From assembly GCF_000955905.1 (NCBI RefSeq), contig NZ_CP011097.1, forward strand, positions 383,957 to 447,956: DNA of 64,000 bases, written 5' to 3'. Made by a program: the position numbers and the translations under genes. The stretch comes from Candidatus Nitrosotenuis cloacae (lineage in GTDB: Archaea; Thermoproteota; Nitrososphaeria; Nitrososphaerales; Nitrosopumilaceae). Position 1 is the first letter of the stretch. Each line of letters opens with the position of its first letter. Below, piece after piece: positions 1-7,060 of this stretch. The notes beneath the pieces were generated by a model. That model ran no database searches and was not told the DNA's origin. It worked only from the letters and a program-made list of their open reading frames with translations.

Positions 1-234
1 TCTACCGTATTTGGACAATTGGGACCAAACTATGACCCATTGTTCTATGATGTCATGGTCTACATCTTTGGCACAATCATGTTTACTGTGTTCCTTCTAG
101 GAATCATATCATATTGGCTAAGAGTACATGGCTGGTCATACAAAGACAACCGCGAAAGATGGGTTGACGAGTTAGACAGACACTTTGAAAGAGAAGGTAT
201 CGGTTTGATACCAGACAACGGCAAGTACTGGTAA
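1..234 (+). CDS. small membrane protein, 3' part only (possible extra AMO subunit)
   Basis: Frame 1 is open from the first base of the window, so the 77 visible residues are the C-terminal part of a gene that begins outside it. A TTG at 19 is inside the open frame and is probably not the start. One membrane segment is visible (about residues 24-42 of the visible part), followed by a charged tail rich in Arg, Glu and Asp that ends in GKYW. It lies upstream of amoB on the opposite strand. AmoX, AmoY and AmoZ have been proposed as extra subunits of archaeal ammonia monooxygenase. A short single-span protein beside amoB could be AmoY or AmoZ, but this is inference from position and topology. I do not recognise a specific motif. 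Confidence 0.7.
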   Translation, partial: STVFGQLGPNYDPLFYDVMVYIFGTIMFTVFLLGIISYWLRVHGWSYKDNRERWVDELDRHFEREGIGLIPDNGKYW

Positions 235-321
235 AAAACCTCTTTTTTCATTCTTTTTAGTTTTCTTTAATCTGGATTCTGCAGTCGTTGTTTTTCGGAC
301 TTTGATTATTTCTGACTGGTG

Positions 322-858
322 TTATTGTGGTGGTAAAAAGTCATGTTCGCTGGCTTCGTCATAGTTCTTTGTGAAGAATTCTGCTCTATAGTGAGCCCCA
401 TCAACTAGCGGTTCTCGGATAAGACTTCCGGTTTCTTTGCCGTCCACAAATACCTTTGATCTAGATTCATCCATGTCTCGCATTGGGAATCCGTTCTCGT
501 GATATGTCGTCCAAGTCCACAGGAAATGCCCAATCTCAAATGGATATTCGTGCTTCCACTCTGCATGAATCACACCATCATTTGTCAAGGTGTACAATGA
601 ATGCCTACAGTTCTCATTGTTTCCAATGTTTGCGGGGATCTCTATTTTCTGCTTGTCCACGTATAGTTCCAAGGTTGCCGAGATCTTGTAGTCGGACTCG
701 ATATCGTTGATGCATACCCTTAGTGGGTTGTCCATGTTTAGCCACTGTTGGATGAATATGCTGGCAGTTCCAACAGATATGGCAATTACTGCCGTAATTA
801 TCAGGTAGCGTATGGTGCCCTTTCTTTTGGCAGGGTTGCCCAAGCCAGGCCAATTCAT
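322..858 (-). CDS. hypothetical membrane-anchored extracytoplasmic protein
   Basis: The 178-residue product has a basic N terminus (Lys/Arg at residues 11-17), one hydrophobic segment at about residues 19-36, and then a soluble domain of about 140 residues predicted to face the outside. The soluble part contains two cysteines (Cys-49 and Cys-84) that could form a disulfide, and many Trp/Tyr/His residues around positions 100-120. It is the next gene downstream of amoB on the same strand, 76 bp away, so the two may be co-transcribed. No family is recognised. A role linked to ammonia oxidation is suggested only by position. Confidence 0.75.
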   Translation of the reverse strand: MNWPGLGNPAKRKGTIRYLIITAVIAISVGTASIFIQQWLNMDNPLRVCINDIESDYKISATLELYVDKQKIEIPANIGNNENCRHSLYTLTNDGVIHAEWKHEYPFEIGHFLWTWTTYHENGFPMRDMDESRSKVFVDGKETGSLIREPLVDGAHYRAEFFTKNYDEASEHDFLPPQ

Positions 859-934
859 AGCCCAGACTTGATTCCTATAGGATAAAGTCGTTTCTCTAAG
901 TCAATATAATAAAATGAAAAGAGAGGGTGTTGGT

Positions 935-1501
935 TTAGATTACTTGCCAGGGGCGAGTTGCAAATGTGATTACATATCCAACGCCAATAATGATTGATTG
1001 GTACATGATGTTGGTATATGGAATTGGTTTGAGTATTGGCTCGCCAGTTACTACTACTGTTTGTCCTGGGCCTAATCCTGGTCCAACTTGCGCAACGTTT
1101 AGCTGAGTGTGTACGTGGTATACGCCTGGCTCTAGTGCCTTTGCTCGAATTTCATAATCGAGTACTGCGTTACCTGGGATTTGAAAGACGTTTCCTGGTG
1201 GGGTTCTTGCAAGAATTTCCCATCTGTTACCTGCGTTGGTGGACTCTGAGAATATAGAGTTCCATCCTCTGAGGTCTCTTTCAACAAGACTTACGAACTT
1301 GCCTGATAAGACTAGTTCTTCACCGGTTTGCAGTGATTGTCTGTTGAAAGACTCATCTTCAATCTTTACGAAACGACTCTGGAGTTGTGCTTGAACACCG
1401 TGTGCTTCTGCAGTCTGGACCATTTGGGCCAAGTTTGGACCGAATGTGCCGAGTGCTAAAATCACTCCGAGTGCTACTACGAATACTTTCTTGTCGACCA
1501 T
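935..1501 (-). CDS. amoB: ammonia monooxygenase subunit B (archaeal)
   Basis: AmoB is the mostly extracytoplasmic subunit of the copper membrane monooxygenase that oxidises ammonia to hydroxylamine. The 188-residue product has an N-terminal hydrophobic segment (about residues 5-25) directly followed by AEAHGVQAQ. In this family, the His after the signal region is a copper ligand. A cupredoxin-like domain follows, with a HVHTQ motif near residue 130 and a C-terminal membrane segment at about 168-185. It is much shorter than bacterial AmoB/PmoB because it lacks the second cupredoxin domain, as is normal for archaea. It is divergent from amoC across a 280-bp region. A TATA-like ACATATATC lies about 40 nt upstream, so it may have a short 5' leader. 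Confidence 0.96.
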   Translation of the reverse strand: MVDKKVFVVALGVILALGTFGPNLAQMVQTAEAHGVQAQLQSRFVKIEDESFNRQSLQTGEELVLSGKFVSLVERDLRGWNSIFSESTNAGNRWEILARTPPGNVFQIPGNAVLDYEIRAKALEPGVYHVHTQLNVAQVGPGLGPGQTVVVTGEPILKPIPYTNIMYQSIIIGVGYVITFATRPWQVI

Positions 1502-1781
1502 AGTTATCCCGTTAATTAATCATCGACCTACATAGAATGATATATGTTTTACCGTTTTAATCAGTAGTGAAACTTAAAACCGCACGCACAAATTTTGATC
1601 TAATAGCTCAACATCAATGTTGAACATAGAAACCGACACTTTTCTCAACTGTAAAATCTCATATTCTAATATGATTATGCAAATTTTATAGGATTTTTAG
1701 ATGTATTTTTTATAATTATTTCAAGAAATTTTGCTGAAAATAAACTCATGTTTTATATATTCAAATTCTCCATGTGGTATC
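1502..1781. promoter_or_regulatory. divergent amoB / amoC control region
   Basis: This 280-bp AT-rich region separates the divergently transcribed amoB and amoC genes and holds no convincing gene. On the + strand a strong TATA box (TTTTATATATT, 1751-1761) sits about 26 nt before the amoC ATG, which implies a leaderless or nearly leaderless amoC transcript. On the - strand a TATA-like element lies near 1540-1550 for amoB. A short inverted sequence, CAACATCAATGTTG, is at 1609-1622 and could be a regulator site. No direct evidence of binding can be seen from sequence alone. Confidence 0.6.
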
Positions 1782-2345
1782 ATGGCACAGATGCCGGCAT
1801 TAATCCCAAAAGAAGTTGAGATCCAGAGACTAAAGAAAATCTGGCTCATCGTTATTGCAATGGGATCCACAGCAGCATCCGTGGAAGTAGATAACTTCGT
1901 AGATGGTTCCTTACATCAAACCTCTATCAGAGACTCTGCATTCACACCAGCACACTGGTGGCTTTACTCTCACTTTGTGGCACTACCACTAGGTTGGGGT
2001 TCAGTTGCAATCTATGATAGAAAGGTCCCAGTACTCAGAGGTCCAAACAACTCCATGAACACAGGTCTAAAGATGACCATTCTAGGTTACCTAGCAACCA
2101 TGTTCACAATCGGAGTCAATGAAATGTGGCACTTCTGGTTCGTAGAGGAGATCTTCGCAGTTCCAAACCACTGGATGTTTAACATGGGTGTAGTTGTAGC
2201 ATTCATGGGTGCACTTGCATATGTCGTAAGAGTATACGCAAGACTTGTCGAACTAGGTGCAGAAACACCAGGTGAGAACCCATATGTTGCAGAAATGTAC
2301 AAGATGGCTCTAGAGGGCAAACTGTACAGCAGAGCAATCCCATAA
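1782..2345 (+). CDS. amoC: ammonia monooxygenase subunit C (archaeal)
   Basis: AmoC is an integral membrane subunit of archaeal ammonia monooxygenase and carries a proposed metal site. An in-frame TTG lies further upstream at 1731, but I chose the ATG at 1782. The product from there is 187 residues starting MAQMPAL, and a TATA box lies 26 nt upstream. Several membrane segments are visible. Conserved features include the D-N-F-V-D run near residue 40, the HWWLYSH segment near 65-70 and the HFWFVEE segment near 126, which hold likely metal-binding Asp/His residues. The following amoX and amoA are on the same strand, each with its own TATA-like element. Confidence 0.97.
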   Translation: MAQMPALIPKEVEIQRLKKIWLIVIAMGSTAASVEVDNFVDGSLHQTSIRDSAFTPAHWWLYSHFVALPLGWGSVAIYDRKVPVLRGPNNSMNTGLKMTILGYLATMFTIGVNEMWHFWFVEEIFAVPNHWMFNMGVVVAFMGALAYVVRVYARLVELGAETPGENPYVAEMYKMALEGKLYSRAIP

Positions 2346-2372
2346 AACTCTCTTTTTCTCTTATTTTTACTC
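2346..2372 (+). terminator. T-rich terminator after amoC
   Basis: Directly after the amoC stop there is a pyrimidine tract with repeated T runs (CTCTTTTTCTCTTATTTTTAC). T-tract termination without a hairpin is normal in archaea. Similar tracts follow amoX and amoA, which supports a shared termination signal. Confidence 0.5.
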
Positions 2373-2436
2373 CAGATCGGCGCTAGGCTGAGATTTTAAG
2401 AAAGACTTAAAAGCCATTTATCGATTACAAATTCAA

Positions 2437-2799
2437 ATGACTCTACCAAAAGGATTTGGTTCAGGCGGCTCCGGCGGAGCATCAAGCGCTGATGTAGAGA
2501 AGATGATTGGCAGACGTGTCGAAAACATGACTGGCATAATCACCATATCATACATTGCAGCTTGGCTAGCAACCTTTGGCGGAACAGCAGCTGGATACTT
2601 CTATTATCCATGGGCTTATCCAACACCAAGCGGTCACTATGCTTTCATAGTCCTGACACTAGTCGAAGCAATTGGCTATCTCTTCTGTGTTAAAGTAATG
2701 GAAGAAGGTACCAAAAAGAAGAGCAACGGAATCATCGGCGCAACATTAGGCGCAACCGCTGCTGGAACAATATTCATCTCTCTGTTCGTTGGAACGTAG
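2437..2799 (+). CDS. amoX: AmoX, small membrane subunit associated with archaeal AMO
   Basis: The product is 120 residues with a Gly/Ser-rich N terminus (GSGGSGGASS) and three hydrophobic segments at about 34-55, 67-84 and 99-118. Position between amoC and amoA, size and topology match the conserved archaeal ORF called amoX, which is proposed to be an additional subunit of the archaeal enzyme. A TATA-like CTTAAAAG about 27 nt upstream of the ATG suggests its own leaderless promoter, so the gene need not depend on amoC read-through. No catalytic motif is visible. Confidence 0.9.
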   Translation: MTLPKGFGSGGSGGASSADVEKMIGRRVENMTGIITISYIAAWLATFGGTAAGYFYYPWAYPTPSGHYAFIVLTLVEAIGYLFCVKVMEEGTKKKSNGIIGATLGATAAGTIFISLFVGT

Positions 2800-2842
2800 A
2801 GAAAGTTCCTGACTTTTTCTTATTTTCATTTTTCATTCCTCC
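2800..2842 (+). terminator. T-rich terminator after amoX
   Basis: A run of T-rich blocks (ACTTTTTCTTATTTTCATTTTTC) follows the amoX stop. It lies before the separate amoA TATA box and resembles the tracts after amoC and amoA. Confidence 0.45.
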
Positions 2843-2891
2843 TTAGGGAAATCCTGATCGGCTCATTAACGATCTCAGTAATTGTCTAAAA

Positions 2892-2901
2892 TTTTATATA
2901 C
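2892..2901 (+). promoter_or_regulatory. TATA box of amoA
   Basis: TTTTATATAC centred about 27 nt before the amoA ATG, the spacing expected for an archaeal promoter producing a leaderless transcript. The 22 nt between box and start contain a short CCCTAA tandem. Confidence 0.65.
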
Positions 2902-2923
2902 TCACCCTAACCCTAACCGTTTA

Positions 2924-3574
2924 ATGGTCTGGCTTAGACGATGTACGCACTACTTATTCATAGTAGTCGTTGCAGTCAACTCAACCCTGCTTACAATCAA
3001 CGCAGGAGACTACATCTTCTACACTGACTGGGCATGGACTTCATTTGTCGTGTTCTCAATATCACAGACATTGATGTTAGTCGTAGGTGCAACTTACTAT
3101 CTAACATTCACTGGAGTTCCAGGAACCGCAACGTACTACGCGCTTATTATGACCGTGTATACATGGATCGCAAAAGGCGCATGGTTCGCACTAGGTTACC
3201 CATATGACTTCATTGTTACACCAGTTTGGTTGCCATCAGCAATGTTGCTTGATCTGGCATACTGGGCAACAAAGAAGAACAAGCACTCACTGATACTCTT
3301 CGGTGGTGTACTGTGTGGAATGTCACTGCCATTGTTCAACATGGTCAATCTAATTACCGTGGCTGATCCATTGGAGACTGCATTCAAATATCCAAGACCA
3401 ACTTTGCCTCCATACATGACTCCTATAGAACCCCAAGTGGGCAAATTCTATAACAGTCCAGTTGCACTCGGTGCAGGCGCAGGTGCTGTATTAGCATGTA
3501 CCTTCGCCGCTCTCGGATGTAAGCTGAACACATGGACGTACAGATGGATGGCAGCTTGGTCCAAGTGGGACTAA
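2924..3574 (+). CDS. amoA: ammonia monooxygenase subunit A (archaeal)
   Basis: AmoA is the marker subunit of archaeal ammonia monooxygenase. From the ATG at 2924 the product is 216 residues beginning MVWLRRCTHYLF, the classic archaeal AmoA start and length. An upstream in-frame TTG at 2882 is rejected because it precedes the TATA box (TTTTATATAC, 2892-2901). That box sits about 27 nt before the ATG and implies a leaderless mRNA. The protein has several membrane segments and the conserved NAGDYIFYTDW, GYPYDF and SLPLFNMVNL stretches, ending AAWSKWD. Some substitutions (for example Cys in GGVLCGMS and ACTFAALG) may help in phylogenetic placement. Confidence 0.98.
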   Translation: MVWLRRCTHYLFIVVVAVNSTLLTINAGDYIFYTDWAWTSFVVFSISQTLMLVVGATYYLTFTGVPGTATYYALIMTVYTWIAKGAWFALGYPYDFIVTPVWLPSAMLLDLAYWATKKNKHSLILFGGVLCGMSLPLFNMVNLITVADPLETAFKYPRPTLPPYMTPIEPQVGKFYNSPVALGAGAGAVLACTFAALGCKLNTWTYRWMAAWSKWD

Positions 3575-3612
3575 AACCCTACAACCCTCTTTTCTCTTGT
3601 TTTTTACTTGTC
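3575..3612 (+). terminator. T-rich terminator after amoA
   Basis: Pyrimidine-rich tract CCCTCTTTTCTCTTGTTTTTTAC follows the amoA stop and resembles the tracts after amoC and amoX. Confidence 0.5.
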
Positions 3613-3703
3613 CTAGCCGATAGGCTTTGATTAAAAAATATTGCACAGCTTGTGATCTTTTGTTGTCTTGTGATGGGATATGATTTTGTAGAATCTTGTA
3701 TTA

Positions 3704-4558
3704 TTGAGCCAGCACCAGATACTCTCAACTGAACCAAAACCGTTTGTCAAGTGGGCCGGAGGAAAGCGACAGCTAATCCAGACCATTGATAGGCACATTC
3801 CTGTGCAGTTTGGTACATACTTTGAGCCATTCCTGGGAGGGGGTGCGGTATTACTTCATTTGCTGGGCAAAAATCCAGAAATGAAATGCCGTGTATCTGA
3901 TCTGAATTCTGATCTTGTGTTATCTTATGTTACAATTAGGGATAGAGTGGAGGAGCTAATCACATCACTGCAAACCCATGCAAAAAACTATCACAAAAAT
4001 CCAGACTCTTACTATTATGGTGTAAGAGAAAGCGAGCCAAAAAGCCAGATAGAAAAGGTATCGCGACTGTTGTTTTTGAATCGTACCTGCTTTAATGGAT
4101 TGTACCGAGTAAACAGCAAAGGAAAATTCAATGTTCCACTTGGCAGGTATTCAAACCCAAACATTGTCAATGAGGAAAATCTACTTTCTGTGAGTAGGGT
4201 TTTACAATCAAAAAAGATCCAAATAATCTGCCGTGACTTTGCAGCAGTACTCTCTGATGCCAAAAAAGGCGATTTTGTGTATTTTGATCCGCCATATCAG
4301 CCAGTAAGCAAAACTGCAAGCTTTACCAGCTATACAAACAAGGACTTTACCTACGAAGACTTGGCAAATCTGGTAGATGTATCCGAAAAACTATCGGACA
4401 AGGACTGCAAGGTACTACACTCCAATTCAAACTCCAAAGAAGTAAGGGATCTGTTCTCAAAGGAATGGAAGATAGTCGAGGTTGCTGCAAACCGCTCCAT
4501 AAACTCGGATTCCACAAAACGAACCGGACAAAAAGAACTCTTGATTAAAAATTACTAG
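3704..4558 (+). CDS. dam: DNA adenine methylase, Dam / D12 class (orphan)
   Basis: The 284-residue protein is an N6-adenine DNA methyltransferase of the D12 (alpha) class, related to Dam and the DpnM group that modify GATC. Visible motifs in the expected order are FVKWAGGKRQL at residues 14-24, the AdoMet motif FLGGGA at 43-48, and the catalytic DPPY near residue 195. The best start is the TTG at 3704. No restriction endonuclease gene is adjacent; the next gene is a tRNA. It therefore appears to be an orphan methylase. Its position between the amo locus and a patch with a transposase remnant suggests acquisition by transfer, but that is inference. GATC specificity is assumed from the family. 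Confidence 0.9.
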   Translation: MSQHQILSTEPKPFVKWAGGKRQLIQTIDRHIPVQFGTYFEPFLGGGAVLLHLLGKNPEMKCRVSDLNSDLVLSYVTIRDRVEELITSLQTHAKNYHKNPDSYYYGVRESEPKSQIEKVSRLLFLNRTCFNGLYRVNSKGKFNVPLGRYSNPNIVNEENLLSVSRVLQSKKIQIICRDFAAVLSDAKKGDFVYFDPPYQPVSKTASFTSYTNKDFTYEDLANLVDVSEKLSDKDCKVLHSNSNSKEVRDLFSKEWKIVEVAANRSINSDSTKRTGQKELLIKNY

Positions 4559-4563
4559 AAAAA

Positions 4564-4636
4564 GCTTCGAACGGGATCCGAACCCGCGACCTTTACCTTA
4601 CCAAGGTAACGCTCTACCAGGCTGAGCTATCGAAGC
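4564..4636 (-). tRNA. tRNA-Thr (GGT)
   Basis: The - strand folds into a cloverleaf. Acceptor GCTTCGA pairs with TCGAAGC, the D arm is GCTC/GAGC, and the anticodon stem TTACC/GGTAA encloses the loop TTGGTAA with anticodon GGT. The T arm is GCGGG TTCGGAT CCCGT. No intron is present. It sits between dam and tRNA-Leu. A second tRNA-Thr (CGT) is at 33877. Confidence 0.95.
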
Positions 4637-4727
4637 ATGATTTTTTTCTATTCAAATCCTAATTATACTTAAGGAAAGTTTTGCAAAAACACTAACTGTT
4701 AAATTTCAGCCAAAATCTAGCTATTTC

Positions 4728-4849
4728 GCAGGAGTAGCCGAGCCTGGCCAAAGTAAGCAAAAATTGCTTTTGGATGCGCGGGACTTAAGATCTAATAATG
4801 GGTGATCCCGTCTCTTAGGGGTTCGTGGGTTCAAATCCCACCTCCTGCA
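4728..4849 (+). tRNA. tRNA-Leu (TAA) with two introns
   Basis: Acceptor GCAGGAG pairs with CTCCTGC, and the T arm is GTGGG TTCAAAT CCCAC. A continuous cloverleaf forms only if two segments are removed. The first, about 22 nt at 4754-4775, lies in the D arm. Removing it restores the D-stem pair GCC/GGC. It can form a bulge-helix-bulge with CAAA/TTTG as central helix and AGCAA/TTGCT as inner hairpin. The second, 15 nt at 4790-4804, is at the canonical site after position 37. Its removal gives anticodon stem CGGGA/TCCCG and loop CTTAAGA with anticodon TAA. A long variable arm supports Leu. Exact splice points may shift by a base or two. Confidence 0.9.
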
Positions 4850-4855
4850 CCTTTT

Positions 4856-5242
4856 TTATTTCGGGTGTTTAATTCCGCGAGAATTCAAAACTTCGTAAAC
4901 GTCTGGAAGAGAAAAGACAAATCCGACATGAACACAGTCCTTTTCCTCACAAAGCTGACAAAAGAGTTCTCCCTTTTGGATTGCAACCTCGGCAATTCTG
5001 TTTTTGATATTGTCCTTTAGTACAACTCGGTCATCATCAACTGCAACTTTCTCAATCTTTGGAGCATATCTTGCAAAGGTCTTGTCCTTTTGCATCATCT
5101 CCTCTAACATGTATGTGACATAACCTGAAAAGCTGTTGATGCCTTTCATTACAAGTTCTGGTTTGTTCTTCTCAAATACATCAAAGAACTTGTCGTATAC
5201 TTGTTCAGATACTGTGATTGATTTGAAACCTGCTTTTGGCAT
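4856..5242 (-). CDS. hypothetical small protein with ribbon-helix-helix-like N terminus and Cys motif
   Basis: The 128-residue product starts MPKAGFKSITVSEQVYDKF, a pattern seen in small archaeal proteins with a ribbon-helix-helix-like N terminus. A helical, Lys/Glu-rich middle follows. Near the C terminus CQLCEEKDCVHVG (about residues 95-107) contains three cysteines and a histidine and could bind zinc. It could be a DNA-binding regulator, but no family is recognised with certainty. Its 3' end lies 6 bp from the tRNA-Leu gene. Its start faces the repeat-rich promoter of the divergent membrane gene at 5388, so it is a candidate regulator of that gene. That link is inference. Confidence 0.75.
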   Translation of the reverse strand: MPKAGFKSITVSEQVYDKFFDVFEKNKPELVMKGINSFSGYVTYMLEEMMQKDKTFARYAPKIEKVAVDDDRVVLKDNIKNRIAEVAIQKGELFCQLCEEKDCVHVGFVFSLPDVYEVLNSRGIKHPK

Positions 5243-5314
5243 TTTACTTACCTGTTACCGTACTTTAAGGTACTCTACTATTTAACGTTTTTTGTAAATG
5301 GTTCTGTGTAGTTA

Positions 5315-5357
5315 TAGGTTGAAAATTATCGCTGTTACCTGTAGGTTGAAAATTATC
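5315..5357. repeat. 16-bp direct repeat upstream of the gene at 5388
   Basis: TAGGTTGAAAATTATC occurs twice, at 5315-5330 and 5342-5357, 27 bp start to start. The second copy abuts the TATA-like CTTATAAG at 5357-5364. A shorter match, TGGTTGAAAAA, follows inside the next gene. Spacing and position suggest tandem regulator binding sites. Confidence 0.75.
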
Positions 5358-5364
5358 TTATAAG

Positions 5365-5386
5365 TATGATATTTCCATATATCATA
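5365..5386. promoter_or_regulatory. inverted repeat between TATA box and start codon (candidate operator)
   Basis: TATGATAT (5365-5372) and ATATCATA (5379-5386) form a perfect 8-bp inverted repeat with a 6-nt spacer. It lies between the TATA element and the TTG start at 5388, where a bound repressor would block transcription initiation. Confidence 0.55.
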
Positions 5387-5387
5387 T

Positions 5388-5930
5388 TTGTTGGTTGAAA
5401 AAAAAGATAGAATATTACTAGTAATTGGCATAATGGCAGGAGCCTTTATTGCATTATTTGATGATCTCTTTGAATATTTGCTTACATTGATAATCCCTCC
5501 AGAAGCAAATCTAATTCCTCTCACAAAGACAGCGGCAGGTTTACTTGCCATTGCTTGTGGTTTGGTGCTTCTTCTTCCATTTGTTAAACGGAAAGAAAAG
5601 CATAAAGAAAATCATAGTTCTGAATCTCAACTCACAACTGAAAGCAATAATTCAAAAAATAAGTTTAGAAAATTCTTGGAATCAGAAAGAAATAACATGT
5701 TCATATTGTTGGGTGCTGGCGCTGCTTTAACCATTAGTACAACATCTATCGAATTTTCATGGAAATTTGGTAGTGGATTAGTGGCTTCTGGTTTGTTTAT
5801 TTTTGCTATTTTTAGACGAGCAAAGTCTAACTATGGTGTACAGACACAGATCGATAAACTACGAAGTGATATTGATGAGTTAAAAAGAAAATCAGGAAAT
5901 AGCAACGATTCTAAATTAGATGATCAATAA
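5388..5930 (+). CDS. hypothetical membrane protein with four predicted spans
   Basis: The product is 180 residues. Hydrophobic segments are visible at about 9-34, 46-65, 102-123 and 128-140, with a Lys/Ser/Asn-rich linker between the second and third and a charged C-terminal helix that may form a short coiled coil. The likely start is TTG at 5388, because a TATA-like element sits about 27 nt upstream. Direct repeats and a palindrome in this promoter point to specific regulation. No family is recognised. It lies between a Cys-motif protein and a transposase remnant, so it may be accessory DNA. Confidence 0.7.
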   Translation: MLVEKKDRILLVIGIMAGAFIALFDDLFEYLLTLIIPPEANLIPLTKTAAGLLAIACGLVLLLPFVKRKEKHKENHSSESQLTTESNNSKNKFRKFLESERNNMFILLGAGAALTISTTSIEFSWKFGSGLVASGLFIFAIFRRAKSNYGVQTQIDKLRSDIDELKRKSGNSNDSKLDDQ

Positions 5931-5992
5931 CCATCAAGGCTATCTTGAAACCTAGCCTAGTCAATCGTTTTACTGTTTGCTTGCGTTCTAAA

Positions 5993-6113
5993 TCACCGTA
6001 TCCATTTGTTGTCTCCCTCGATCTCAACTCCACAGGCTTCGGCAGGAGTTTTCCCTTTCAAGCCCATGTGTGGCCCAAAGTAATCGTGATAGATTTGGCA
6101 TCCGTCAAACATA
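5993..6113 (-). pseudogene. C-terminal fragment of a DDE transposase / integrase
   Basis: On the - strand an open stretch encodes residues such as FDGCQIYHDYFGPHMG followed by LKGKTPAEACGVEIEGD and NKW, then a stop at 5993-5995. The pattern YHxYxxPHMGLxGxTPAEACG is typical of the end of IS transposases with an integrase core. Only about 40 codons remain and no catalytic D-D-E part is nearby, so this is a decayed insertion sequence. A stop lies upstream in frame near 6150. Confidence 0.75.
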
Positions 6114-6173
6114 AAACCTGATTTACAAATCAATGATAGCCTAAATAATTAGCCACAATAACAAAAAGCATCT

Positions 6174-7055
6174 TTGGCAAGGGGCTATCAATCAGAAGAT
6201 GTGCAAGAAAAACTAATCGAGGTTTTATCCGAATCCAAGACCGGACTCTCCGGTGTAGAAATTGCAGAAAAGCTTGGAATCAACAGGGCAACGATGGCAA
6301 AATATCTCAATGTCTTTGCAGCAGAGGGAATCATACAGCAAAAAAATATTGGCAATGCAAATCTGTGGTTTGTAGAATCCGGCACCGAAAAGCTACAATT
6401 CCCAGCAGATTATTTTCATGTAAAAGAAAAATTCCTGGAATGTCTGATTGCAAACCAGCAACACCAAGCGTATCACCTGATAAGAAATGCGTTCCATTCT
6501 GGGGCAAACACATCAAAAATTATCACTGAAGTGATCTTGCCTGCAATTGTATCACTTGAAGATCTTTACCTGAAAGCAAAAATCGGCAAATCCGAGGCAA
6601 AAATGCTTCGTGGAATTATCTCCAATTCAATTCAGATTCTAAATCCGCAAAATGAGCCAGATCCAAAAAGAAACGTAGTCGTCCTGTCAGCTGATTCACA
6701 AAGCATCCTGTATGCTCAGGCCGCATCATGTTCTTTGTCAGATAAGGATTGGCAGGTCTGGCAGCTAGGAGACATGTCGGATGCAATAGATGTCTTGTAT
6801 GATCTGGACCTGCAAAAGTTTGTTACAAAAATTTGGAAGCAAAAGACCGGAATCCTAGTAATTGCAATATTTTCAGCAACCGATGAGGGCACAAAGTTCT
6901 TCTCAGAGTCTGCAAATGCAATAAAGCCAAAGTTTGGCAAAAACCTGCATATCACGGTTCACTCTAGGGCACAAAAACAAAGTACCAAGGCAGAATTTGT
7001 TAGCGATAATTTTGAGTCCATATTACAGTGGATTGAATCTATTTCTGGTTTGTAA
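6174..7055 (+). CDS. winged-helix regulator with B12-binding-like domain
   Basis: The 293-residue protein has an N-terminal winged helix (about residues 8-68, with SGVEIAEKLGINRATMAKYLN as helix-turn-helix). A helical region at about 80-155 resembles the cap of cobalamin-binding modules. A Rossmann-like domain (about 165-290) starts with VVVLSADSQSILYAQ. This architecture matches B12-domain transcription factors. The usual lower-ligand motif DxHxxG is replaced by DSQSI, with no His, so cobalamin binding in the base-off mode seems lost. It may sense another ligand or bind B12 differently. The TTG at 6174 is the start. Function and target are unknown. Confidence 0.75.
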   Translation: MARGYQSEDVQEKLIEVLSESKTGLSGVEIAEKLGINRATMAKYLNVFAAEGIIQQKNIGNANLWFVESGTEKLQFPADYFHVKEKFLECLIANQQHQAYHLIRNAFHSGANTSKIITEVILPAIVSLEDLYLKAKIGKSEAKMLRGIISNSIQILNPQNEPDPKRNVVVLSADSQSILYAQAASCSLSDKDWQVWQLGDMSDAIDVLYDLDLQKFVTKIWKQKTGILVIAIFSATDEGTKFFSESANAIKPKFGKNLHITVHSRAQKQSTKAEFVSDNFESILQWIESISGL

Positions 7056-7060
7056 AATGG

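Noticed and set aside
2902-2920. Telomere-like tandem ACCCTAACCCTAACC just before amoA
   Set aside because: Only two units, in a circular-genome archaeon, lying in the short spacer between TATA box and start codon; most likely chance.
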